Assembly (NCBI RefSeq): GCF_018294505.1
Contig: NC_057807.1
Span: 134,011,295 to 134,075,294 of the forward strand
Direction of reading: 5' to 3'
Length of the DNA: 64,000 nt
Source of the DNA: Triticum aestivum
Taxonomy: Eukaryota > Streptophyta > Magnoliopsida > Poales > Poaceae
Positions 10,727-21,636 of this stretch are shown in pieces. Below the pieces are notes generated by a model that did not search any database, was not told the DNA's origin, and saw only the letters and a program-made list of their open reading frames with translations. The position numbers and the translations under genes are program-made. How positions within the stretch are numbered: position 1 is the stretch's first letter; the number at the start of each line of letters is the position of its first letter.

Positions 10727-13132
10727 ATGGCTCCTTCAATCATCGTCAACGACACGGTCCAAGGTGAGACTTTCCTCCCCGGACAGATCTTTGTGTTCGG
10801 CGGCTTCGCACTGCGGGCCAATTCTCTTGGCCATCTGGAGCAGATCGATAGCTACGCCCCTGGCCACCAGATCAGGTTCGGAAACCTGAACTACATGGCT
10901 GACCTTCGCAGAGACTTGATCTTCGACGGATTCGGGCCTGCGCCAGGAGCACCGGACAGTCACGACGGGCATGGCTTTGACCTGCTGTCAGACAATGCTC
11001 AGGATATCACCCCTACACTAGCCCCGGACTCAAATCTGGAGCAGGCTGCATCGCCCAAGGACGGAGGGATGGGCCCCGCTCCGCAGGCCGCACACTCATC
11101 GGTGGTAGAGCTGAACTTGGGTCTCACCTCTGTGGTGGCCTGTGACTTCGGACCCCCGGATTCGCATCCGGATGTTGGTTCCTGTCTGCGCACTCCCGAG
11201 CCTGTCGAGCCAAGTTGGGCTCCGATAGTGGAGTTCACCGCTGCGGATATCTTCCAGCACTCGCCCTTTGGCGACATGCTGAATTCATTAAAAACTCTCT
11301 CTTTGATAGAAAATTCCGGACCGAACTATGTCCGGCTCTAGTGGGAAGCAGGCGACGAAGAAATTCGTTACCCACCCACCACCCACTTCATAGCCACGGT
11401 TGATGATTTAACCGACGTGCTTGACTTCTACTCTGAAGACATCGATGGTATGGATGGCGGTGCAGGAGAAGGTTCAGAATCTATGGGGTGTCGGACTTCC
11501 GCCTCGTCACACGACATATACATGGTGGATACGCCCAAGGAGGATGACGGTGACAATCCGGAAGATAAAACCCCCGGTCAAAAGCCAAAGCGACGATGTA
11601 GACGCCATTCCGAGTCCAGCAACAGTAAAAATAGCAGCAAGAGCGCCAGAAGGATCGATACTCCGGTCAACCCCGAAGGCAACAACGACCATACGGAACC
11701 AGCGATGGAGCAGGACGAGCCAGGTCATGCCAAACACAGTTCGGAGCAGACGCCCGATGACAATGATCCAGAGGGACGATCTCATCAAACCGGCCCAGGA
11801 CAAGAAGATAGTCCGGACGATGATGCATTCATCATTCCGGAAGAACGCGTGGAACGAGATAACCTCCACAGAAATCTTATGGCCACAGCAAAAAGTCTGA
11901 AGAAGCAGAAGCAATGGCTCAAAGCGGCACAGGAAATGCTCAATCGCAGATGGAATAAAGTGCTAGACACTGAAGAAATATATGGCGACGATCGCCATAC
12001 AAAGAGTTATCCAAAACGCAAGCTACTACCAGAATTCGACGACGAGGCTGTTCCACCACAGAATAATACGACCAGGAGACCAGACGTACCAGTTCATAAC
12101 CGCAACAAAGTGGCTACCGACGCCGCGCATGATCTACGTGAGCACCTGGATAAGAAAGCTGGCGCAGTTAGGTCCATCTATGGATCTAAAAGACACACCC
12201 CGGCGAGGGACTGTGGTCACCAAAATGATTATGCTAATCAAATACCAGTTCGGAATAAACATCGGACACAACAACAGCCGATGGCATGCCACAGCATGTC
12301 CAGATACAGAGGGGCTGCTCACCCCCTGTGCTTTACTGAAGAAATATTGGACCATGAATTTCCACAGGGCTTTAAACCTGTGAACAAAGAGGCATACGAC
12401 GGAATGACAGACCCAGGGGTCTGGATCGAGGACTTTATCCTGCATATACATATGGCTCATGGGGATGACCTCCACGCCATCAAATACCTTCCCCTCAAAC
12501 TAAAAGGACCAGCTCGTCACTGGTTGAAAAGCGTCCCCGAAAATTCAATTGGGAGTTGGGAGGAACTCGAGGACGCTTTCAGGGCCAATTTTCAAGGGAC
12601 TTATGTCCGGCCTCCAGATGCTGACGATTTAAGTCACATAATCCAACAGCCCGGAGAGTCCGCCCGCAAGCTTTGGAACAAATTCCTCACGAAGAAGAAT
12701 CAAATTGTCGACTGTTCGGATGCCGAAGCCTTAGCGACATTCAAACACAGCATCCGCGATGAGTGGCTCGCCAGACACCTCAGCCAAGAAAAGCCAAGGA
12801 CAATGGCAGCCCTAACAAGTCTTATGACCCGCTTTTGCGTGGGTGAAGATAGCTGGCTAGCCTGTAAAGGCACCAGCGACCCCAGCACATCCGAATTAAG
12901 GGATGGCAACGGGAAGCCACGGCGTAATAAAAACAAATGCCAACACAAGGAAGAGAGACCGGATAGCATAACGGTTAATGCCGGATTCAGGGGCTCTCGA
13001 CCTGATCAGCAAAAGAAGCCATTTAAAGGCAGTAAAGAGGGACCGTCCGGTCTGAATAGAGTCCTAGACAGACTGTGCCAAATTCATGGCACCCCTGACA
13101 AACCTGCGAACCACACACACAGAGAGTGCTAG
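10727..13132 (+). pseudogene. gag: gag of element A
   Basis: Starts at the ATG 48 bp after the 5' LTR (MAPSIIVND). A TAG at 11339-11341 interrupts the frame, which then runs on to a TAG at 13130-13132. The related copy in element D has sense codons at the first position. The N-terminal half is acidic, with Lys/Arg patches; a Retrotrans_gag-type domain lies at about 12390-12620 (FILHIHMAHGDDLHAIKYLP; YVRPPDADDLSHIIQ). This structural protein would form the particle that packages element RNA. The second stop lies just after a Cys/His-rich segment and separates gag from protease. Confidence 0.75.
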
Positions 13133-13869
13133 GTCTTCAAGCAGGCCGGCAAATTAAATGCCGAACACAAGGAAAGGGATACACCAAGTGAAGACGAGGA
13201 TGAACCTCGCCAGCCGAACATTGGGGGACAGAAAAAATTCCCACCAGAGGTTAAAACAGTGAACATGATCCATGCAACTCGCACATCCATGAGAAGGCAC
13301 GAGCGCGCGCATAGAGACGCACGCGACATAGAGCCCATCCTACCCACACCTAACTACTGGATGTCTTATCCGATCACTTTCGATCACTTGGACGGCCAAA
13401 CTAGTATTCGGCGTGGAGGATCAAAGGCCTTGGTGCTTGACCCAATAATCGACGGATACCGTCTCACCCATGTCCTCATGGACGGCAGTAGTAGTCTCAA
13501 TTTAATATATGAGGACACTGTCCACGGGATGGGGATAAACCCATCCAGAGTTAGCCAAAGCAGCACCGCCTTTGAGGGGGTGATACCAGGCATTGAAGCC
13601 TACGAAAGGGCTCCGTCATACTGGATGTAACATTTGGCTCCCCAGGCAATTTCAGAAGCGAAGAACTACTCTTCACCATCGCACCCTTCCAAAGCGGCTA
13701 TCATGCATTGCTTGGAAGAACGACCTTCGCCCGCTTCAACGCATTACCGCACTATGGCTACCTTATACTCAAGATGCCCAGCCCACGTGGCGTCATCACC
13801 GTTAACGGAATAACAGAGTGCTCTTCACGCGCAGAGGAACACGCGACGGCCCTAGCGGCCGGACTATAA
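13133..13869 (+). pseudogene. Retropepsin-like protease segment of element A
   Basis: Continues the gag frame after the stop (VFKQAGKLNAEHKE) and contains VLMDGSSSLNLIY, the Asp-Gly-Ser active-site motif of an aspartic protease (Asp codon at 13481). A one-base frameshift near 13610 moves the rest of the domain (VTFGSPGNF; GYHALLGRTTF) to another frame, which ends at a TAA at 13867. It would cleave the Gag polyprotein. No RT follows; the element stops coding here in sense. Confidence 0.7.
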
Positions 13870-14940
13870 GCGGCCTCCAATATATAAAAAAACACGACTG
13901 ATCGTTAAGACCACAGACACGGTTAGATGAGTCCGGTAGCCCAGATAAAATCGAACCAGGGCACCGTATATGTAATCCCATAGCGGATACCAAGGGCTAT
14001 AAATACTTAATAAAGCCCCACACTTGGCTCAACCTTATTGGTAGGCCAACATCTTACACTTTTACTATCAATCGCATACTTACATTGTACTCTCCTACGA
14101 GTTTTCTTTTTTTCCATAGACAACGTTCGCGCGATACCCTTCTAGGATACGGCACAACGGAGACAAAGGCGCAGACGTGCAACAGGGCCCCATCCAATAG
14201 GTTTCTTTTTAGATTAAGCCCCTGTGTAAACCTTTTCTATTGCCTCTTGTTGTTTAACCATCCCATGGGTTCCATACCCACAGAGGATACTGCCGTTATT
14301 GGCATTTTGCCACGACAGATTAATGCACGTACCTGGAAACACTGGGTTTATAATGAATGGGCATTCTTGAGCCCATCGTCTATTATAAAGTCCGAATACC
14401 TTCGGGAGTGTTCAGCGTCACGAGTTTGGCCTTATATGCATCAGCTCCGAATCATGTCTTTGGTCAAATGTTGGGTTAGCCCGGCTCCTGGGTTTGCCGC
14501 CTTACGTTCCGTTATTATCGGCTAAGGTGGCCAAAGGAGAACTACTGTGATGTGACCTGGTTATTCCGGATGAGCATCTCAGTAGAGAAAGCCGAAAACT
14601 GACTGTCATGATACAGTGAGAGACTAATCAACCACTCGAAGACTCACCGGAATCTTTAGGATTCCTCCACATTAACGAAGGGCCATTTCCCGGTCATGTA
14701 CATATGCGCCCGTATTCGGATGCACGCGAAAGTACCAGGGGCTACATAGTAGCCCCAACGTTAGACTCCCATGGCTAAGCGAAAGTGTTACAGCTATATA
14801 GTCTGGTTGCCGAGTTCGACGTGCGATCACCTCCTTAATGGACCAAGACGTTGGATCAAGTGTGATTAAGCATATTTTTCGCGAACACCCCTGCATTGTA
14901 TGCGTGGGGGCTGAAGCCAACGACTGCTAACTTTCGGATT

Positions 14941-15004
<64 letters not shown>

Positions 15005-15125
15005 GGCCGCACAGGGGACACAATCATATTTTAAGGCAAACAGTATAAATATAGCCTCATAATCAAAATAAACATTGTTTTTTCAATGATTCGATTCATC
15101 ACTCGAACAAGACATTCTTCGAGCA
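13870..15125. other. Spacer between sense and antisense genes of element A
   Basis: No gene on either strand. Parts align with the equivalent spacer of element D (for example TCAGTAGAGAAAGC at about 14580 and CTGACTGTCATGATA nearby). A long AT run closes it. Confidence 0.5.
14945..15001. repeat. (AT)n microsatellite
   Basis: Perfect AT dinucleotide run of about 57 bp, between the spacer and the 3' end of the antisense gene. Confidence 0.95.
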
Positions 15126-18075
15126 CTATGCCTCTATTAGGCGGGCACCTTCTGTGACCTGCGCCAAGTAGTGCTCGGCCGGATATTGGCCCCCCACCGG
15201 ATCCTGGGTCGCTATAATGGTGGCATCCATATCTGTCCAATAGGCTTTAACGCGGGCAAGAGCCATCCGTGCACCCTCTATACACGCCGACCTCCTCATG
15301 GCATCGATCCAAGGCACGGCCCCAAGAAATTGTTGCACCAAACCAAAGTAACTATCCGGCTTAGGCCTCTTCGGCCAAAGATGGTCTATTATAGACCGCA
15401 TTGCAAGCCCGGACAACCTGTGAAGCTCTGCTACAGCAGCCATCTTGTCACTTAACAGCAGCGGGCGAGTGGGAGCATTGAATTGCGACCAGAAAAGCTT
15501 CTCCACTTCCTTATCACCCTGATCATCGAAGAACTTGGCAGCATCAGCTATACTCTTCGCCAAATCCGCATACGCGTCCGCAGGACTCCAGCGTCCATCC
15601 AGGGGAGCGTACTTCGGATCGAAAAACTTCGTCCGCAGCAAGTAGGAGCCCCCAGCCGCGATTTTACCGACCTATTGAAGCTCCTCCCGCGCACCCCTGA
15701 GCTCGGTCCGTATTTCCTTGGTGGCATTAAGTGCCTTGTTCAGATCGACCGAACTATCTTTATGCTCCTTTTTTAAGGAGCTCATACCGGTCAGCGGCAT
15801 TTTTTAACTCCAAAGCCATTTCGGCTATCTTTTCCTTGCTTCAGCGATGAGCAGCCAGTTCGTCTCTCAATTCCTCGGCCGCCTTTAGGGCAGCCACATT
15901 GCTAGCCCGAGCTTGCTCCTTGGCCTGGGCAAGTTCCGCCCTCAGGGCCTCCACGGCAGCAACACCATCTGCAGTCCAAACATATTACATTAATATCATG
16001 CCGCCTTCATATTTTACTATACAAAGGAAGGCAGAGCACATACCTTGTGATTTATCCAGCCGCTCGTTCACCAGCGTGATATCGGCATCAATCGATCCAA
16101 TCTGCCTTGTTAGTTCGACAACTTCAGCGGACTGGTCGGCGGCTGGACCCACAGGTACCTGCACGTATTTACAGCGCAATCATTGATTTATGATCCCCGG
16201 TTTGCCTCCTAGGGTGGGCAACCAGAGTCTCAGGGGCTACTATCTATATGGAGCACACCTAGCGCGTTCCTCACAACCAAAGAAATAGCGTATTCTTCAC
16301 TACATACCTCAAAGCCTCTGAGCAGGCTTGTAAATTCTTCATTCAAACCGCTTGTAGCGGATGAAATCTTCTTGAGCACCGCGCTCATTAATGAGCGGTG
16401 CTCCTCCGAGAGTGCAGCTCGCTCCAGTAGGCCTGTCAGTACGTCTGGCCAGACATTGAACTGTGTCGGACCCTCCCCATCGCCCCTCGTGGGAGCCAAA
16501 TGCTCCGGGCTCAAGGCGGCTGACGCATTGGCTTCCGGCTTCGGCAGATACGGACTCCTCCGTGACGACACCTCGGTGTCGCCCGCTTCATGAGTTGGAG
16601 AGGTGGGAGGGGTCTCGCTCTCCATCATCTCCGGAGGAAGATCCCCCGAAGACAAACTTTGTTGAGAAGAGCTGCTAGCCGGACGCCGGACTACAAAAGT
16701 CGAATCCTGGTTATTGATCTAGGAGAAACACAGTACCTTCAAATTGACGATTGACTTACAGCTCGGTGGAGGGCTGGCCCGTTGGTGGGCATGATGCGGT
16801 GAGGGTGCCCGTCGGGGCAGGGCCCCCTGGGGATACCTTTTTCCCTGGTTTGGGCATATCCGCCTCCAAGTCTTCGGAGGCAGCCCTCTTCTTCCCGCGC
16901 GGGGAGGAGGCCTTAGCCTCCCTTTCCCGACTATCCTCCTTAGGGGAGGTAACAATTCCCCCGGTTCAGATGCGTAGCGTGTGGAGTTCGATTTCTTCGT
17001 TCTTCCCCTTGTCTTTCCCTGAGGGCATTCTGCTGAGTACCCGGTCAAGCATCTTGGCCATGGTGGGACCAGGCGAGCCTTCGGGAAGTGGCACAGGACA
17101 CCTGATTCTCTCTGCCTTGTTGAGCCATTCCTGGCCACGGATGATTTTCAGAATAAACAATTATGACAAATACAAAACAAGGTGTCCGGTATCAAGGTTA
17201 CTTACTTGGGTATCTAGGCGATTGCAGCTTAGGCCCGCATCCTCGGTGGTGTCCGGACACTCTACTTTCGGTCCGAAGAAGAATTTGCACATCCCTTCGA
17301 GCTTCAAACCGAAGAAGTGCTTAATAGTCCGCAGACCCTCTGGATTAAACTCCCACATCCGGAGAGGCGGGCGTTGACACGGCAACATCCGTCGCATTAA
17401 CATCACTTGCATTATGCTAACAAGATTTATGTCCCTCTCAAGAAGCTCCCGGATACGGCTCTGCAGTACTGGTACATCACCAGCGGGCCCCCAATTCCAT
17501 CCTACATCAGTCCAAGATGCTAGTTGTGACGGAGGGCCCGAGCGGAACTCGGGGGCAGCCACCCACTTTGTGCCTCTGGGAGCCGTGGCATAAAACCACC
17601 TTCGTTGCCATACATCGGATACTTCTGGGAAAGAACCTTCTGGCCATGGGGCATTGGCGTTCCTGCTTATTACGGCTCCTCCGCACTCCGCATGCTGCCC
17701 CTCGATCATCTTCGGCTCCACATTGAAGGTCTTAAGCCATAAGCCGAAGTGTGGGGTGACATGGAGGAAGGCCTCACACACTATAATGAACGATGTGATA
17801 TGGAGGATGGCGTCCGGAGCCAGATCATGAAAATCCAACCCATAATAAAACATGAGCCCCCTCACAAAAGGATCGAGGGTGAGGCCCAAGCCACGGAGGA
17901 AGTGAGGAACAAACACGACGCACTCATTGGGCTCCGGTGTGGGGATGACCTGCCCTGGAGCAGGAAGCCTATGCCGGATGTCGGCGGTCAAATATCCAAT
18001 CTCCCTAAGCTTCACAATGTCGTCCTCTTGGATCGAGGAGGCCACCCACCGGCCTTGAGGGTTGGATCCGGACAT
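15126..18075 (-). pseudogene. Antisense multi-exon gene of element A (Transposase_28-like)
   Basis: Minus-strand gene opposite to gag. Proposed exons: 18075-17206, 17130-16760, 16690-16308, 16158-16044, 15968-15126. Donors are GTAAGT, GTAAGT, GTATGT and GTATGT; acceptors end in AG. Exon 1 (290 codons, phase 0) starts MSGSNPQGRW and contains PHFLRGLGLTLDPFVRGLMF, recalling the 'putative gypsy type transposon' family PF04195. Exons 4-5 encode helical, probably coiled-coil segments, then a conserved tail (PDSYFGLVQQFLGAVPW). The copy in element D has the same exon 1/2 junction. In-frame stops exist (TGA at about 16968; TGA and TAG in exon 5). The role is unknown; it encodes no element-replication enzyme. 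Confidence 0.65.
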
Positions 18076-18175
18076 ATTGGAGGATCTGGGGTGTTTGGGC
18101 TTAGGTCTCGGGTGTTAGAACTCAAGGTGCGCGGAGTCGCGAGGAGGGTGGAAAAGAGGCATAGGCCTCGACCCC

Positions 18176-18183
18176 TTTATAAA
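18176..18183 (-). promoter_or_regulatory. TATA box of the antisense gene in element A
   Basis: TTTATAAA within CCCTTTATAAAGGGG, about 92 bp upstream of the antisense ATG at 18075. The same position in elements D and E carries TATATAAG and TTATAAAG. Confidence 0.6.
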
Positions 18184-18187
18184 GGGG

Positions 18188-18608
18188 GTGAATATCAAGA
18201 GTCCTCAGCGTGACCGCTTGAGGCTTATCTAAAAACACACGGAGTCATACCAACGGTCGTCGTGGGGTTACACACGCACATATTGATGGAAAATCCCATG
18301 ACAAGAGGAACACGATCTCTGCTTTGACAGGATGTGCCAATAAAACCGCCTCGCAACACGAGTCGAGGTGGGGCCGGTTCACGTTGGACCAGGCCATGAT
18401 GCAAGGGCACGACATACGAAGATTGCCAACAGATCAGATTTATGCTATGTTCCTTAAAATGGTATGTGAAGATCATCTCACAGATCGGGACACAGTCTAA
18501 GTGTTTGATAATTACTTTGGAGTATTCGGAGAAGGAACCCGCCTTGCAATGCCGAAGACAAGACTGCGCGCCGGACTCATCGTCATTGAAGCCTGGTTCA
18601 GGGGCTAC
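18188..18608. other. Upstream region of the antisense gene, next to the 3' LTR of A
   Basis: No gene. Matches the equivalent regions of D and E in part. The stretch before the LTR (GGTTCAGGGGCTAC) is the probable polypurine-tract position of element A. Confidence 0.45.
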
Positions 18609-19007
18609 TGAGGGAGTCCTGGATTAGGGGGTATCCGGACGGCCGGACTATATACATCGTCCGAAATATTAAAGCGTGAAGACACAAGACTGAAGACTCC
18701 GTCCCATTTCCGGATGGGACTCTCCTTGGCGTGGAAGGCAAGCTTGGCGATCCGGATATTATGTTTCCTTCCTTGTAACCGACTCCGTGTAAACCGTAGC
18801 CCTCTCCGGTGTTTATATAAACCGGAGAGGTTGGTCCTTAGAAGGCAGATCACAATTACAATCATACCATCATAGGCTAGCTCTTAGGGTTTAGCCTCTA
18901 CGATCTCGTGGTAGATCTACTCTTGTACTACCCATATCTTCAATATTAATCAAGCAGGAAGTAGGGTTTTACCTCCATCGAGAGGGCACGAACCTCGGTA
19001 AACATTG
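18609..19007 (+). repeat. 3' LTR of element A, first part
   Basis: 399 bp up to the insertion of element B. TATA box TATATAAA at 18814-18821. It ends with CATTG (19003-19007), the target site duplicated by B. Confidence 0.9.
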
Positions 19008-19890
19008 TGATGCGGAGCATCCTTCCATCATCCCCATGGACTCTACATCGACACATCCAACCCCAAGAGGACCCATGACAAGAGCTAGAGCCCGTGCTTT
19101 GGAAACCGAGGTGAACTCCTTCCCACTAGACTTGCATATGGACACAAATGGAACATGTCTACTACCTCATCAAAATATGCTATGCCTCCGTAGGTATGAA
19201 GAAGAACATCACCAAGAAGCTCAGGAGCATCACCATGGAGAAGGAGAACCACCCCAAGGCCACGTGGACCAAGAACAAGGAGAACAACAACTGCACAGGA
19301 GGCTCCAGGCGACCCCGTGCGCACGGGCCCCCGAGACCCCGTGCCCACGGGCTACACAGGAAACTGACGCTGGTGCACTCCGTGCGCACGGGCCTGTACC
19401 GTGACCACAGGACCCCCGCGCGCACAGGCCCAACTTACCCCGTGCGCACGGGCCTCCCAGGATGGCCGGCTGAGATTGCATCTTCGGCTCCCATTCTTCT
19501 CCTTCGACCCCAAGGCTATATATTCTGTACCTAGGACCATGTTTAGGGTTAGCAAAGTATTAGATGAGATCTTGGTGAGCTTTGCTCCATTACCTTCCCT
19601 CTTTGAGGATCAAGACCCCCTAGGGAAGAATCCTTGAGGATTTCAAGACCTCCATTGGTAGAAGACTACCTTCAAGACCCCTCTTCCTTTGGATTTGGGA
19701 TGAACTTTGCCATTGTATCTTTCCTTTGATTGTGTTTAGGACTTGTGGATCTTGTGTTGTTACTCTAGTGGATGTGTAATCGGGAATTATTGGAGTGATT
19801 GCTTCTTTGTGTTCTTGTTGTTCTTGTTGTTTCTCTCCTTTTCCCCCTCCAAGTGTGAAAAGGTCCCTCCTAGGGTTCTACCCTACATCA
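19008..19890 (+). repeat. 5' LTR of element B
   Basis: 883 bp; TATATATT box at 19517-19524. It contains repeats of the palindrome CCCGTGCGCACGGG. It is 34 bp longer than the 3' LTR, partly through an extra palindrome-bearing unit and an extra TTCTTGTTG copy. Confidence 0.9.
19308..19460. repeat. GTGCGCACGGGC palindromic repeat cluster in the LTR
   Basis: About six copies or variants of CCCGTGCGCACGGG, which is its own reverse complement, at irregular spacing. The 3' LTR carries the equivalent cluster at about 38760-38880, and the leader has three more at about 20178-20250. Confidence 0.75.
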
Positions 19891-19893
19891 TCT

Positions 19894-19906
19894 TGGTATC
19901 ATGAGC
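19894..19906 (+). other. Primer binding site of element B
   Basis: TGGTATCATGAGC, three bases after the LTR; the initiator Met-tRNA complement TGGTATCAGAGC with a small change. Confidence 0.75.
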
Positions 19907-21236
19907 CACGTTGATTCACATCTTGGAGTCCCTACCTTCCACTTTCTAGCTTGATTTTGTTGTTTTTCGTCCTAATCCAAAAATCCCCACCAAAAATAGC
20001 CCCAAAAATTTTTCTTGCAATTTGTTGATCTTGTGAGATTTGGTTGATTTGATGCACGAGTTTGGTGTTTGGCAAGTGGATCTACCCCTCCACCATCATC
20101 CCCACCCTTCCACCGTTTGATTTTGGCCAAAAACTTGGGAATCACCACGAAATCAGATCAGTTCATCTGCTCACGGGAGACCCCGTGCACACGGGCCATC
20201 GGGACCCTGTGCACACGGGCCTCACTTACCTCGTGCGCACGGGCTATCCAGGAAGTTTCGGCCATTTTTCTGTTTTTCTCATTTTGTTCCACCACCACCT
20301 CTCGTGTTCTTCGGCACCAGTCCACATGCTTGTTTGAGTGTTCGGTTGTGATTTCTCTTGTGTCCTAAGGTGTTTCGGCTAGTTAGGCGCTAGTTGGTCA
20401 TCATCGCCACCAATCATCGACTCGGACAACACATTGGCTTCGACAAAATCATCTTCAACCTTAAGCAAGGACGGTAACCTCAACGACACCTTGTACTCCC
20501 TTGCCATTAACTTGATAGCTTCGAGCCCTTTTTCGTAGCTTACCCATCGATACTAGCTTGTTGAGTATTGCCGAGCCACGCCTTAGTGCACCATTTAGTG
20601 TTTCATCCATCCTGTGCATTTAATACTTGTTACCTCGTTGTGTGGCTCGTATATCAAGCATTGTGGCATAGTTGAAAAAAAACCTTTTAAGCAAAAGAGA
20701 AGAGAAACAAAGAGCTTATAAGCAATAGCATCGAGCCTTAGCATACGTGAATCATCTTGGTCATCACATACATAATCATACTTGGGATAGTGAGATGAGC
20801 GGTTTATCTATTAGGTTGGTGCACTAGCGTATCTAGCCCATTAGTGCAATCGAGCTAGCATCTCTCTAGTATCCGTACGACAAGAGCTTTTCCCGTGATT
20901 TGACATCTTTGAGCTCACCCCTTGGTTGTGCGGATCCCATTTATCTTCCGTGTGTGTGTTCCTCTTGTTATCTTTGGAGGTTGATCTATTTGTCTTATTT
21001 GCCATTTGTGAATCTCCTCAACTTTATCAACATCTTGACTAACATTTGCTTGAATTATTTGTGCCTTCCTAACCAAGCTACTCCATAGACCATTTACTTG
21101 TAGGTGTGAGAAACAATTCCCGGTACCAATTCCCCTATTGTAACATAATGTGGGATCGTACTTGTTACATCTACAATCTTCGAAAAAGGTAACTTTGGTT
21201 TTGTTCTCTCATTTTCCTACTCACCACCACTTTCTT
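19907..21236 (+). other. Non-coding leader of element B
   Basis: About 1.3 kb between PBS and gag without a coding frame. Holds three CCGTGCRCACGGG-type palindromes at 20178-20250. The rest is ordinary mixed-composition DNA. Confidence 0.6.
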
Positions 21237-21636
21237 ATGATGGATAAGACAAGTTCCTCTACCAACCCACTCATCATCGAGCAAGACTACGACATGTCAT
21301 CATTCGTCACCAAGAGCCACCTCTTTGGTGCACAACGAGCGCTACATCAAGAGCAACAAGCTATGAACGACCGCATCGACAACCTCGCCACCGACTTGCG
21401 ACTCTCCGAGCAACGTACACGAGACTACTTCGACAACAAGCTCGACGCGCACAAGCAAGAGAACGATGCAAGAATGGACGAGATCCGAGCTTTGTTGGTG
21501 AACCGGCCTCCTTCTACTTCTTCCTACTCAAGACGGAGCCACTCAAGTAGACACTCTGATGACACCTTCTCCGGCTCAAGTACACCGTCATCGACCATTC
21601 TTCGACGAGCCGCGCGTCAAGACCGTCATGCATCTT
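21237..21636 (+). pseudogene. gag: gag of element B, 5' part
   Basis: Starts at ATGATGGATAAG (residues MMDKTSSSTNPLIIEQDYD) and is open for 133 codons until element C cuts it. The charged, Gln/Arg/Asp-rich helix pattern continues in the same frame after C, at 33737. Confidence 0.75.
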
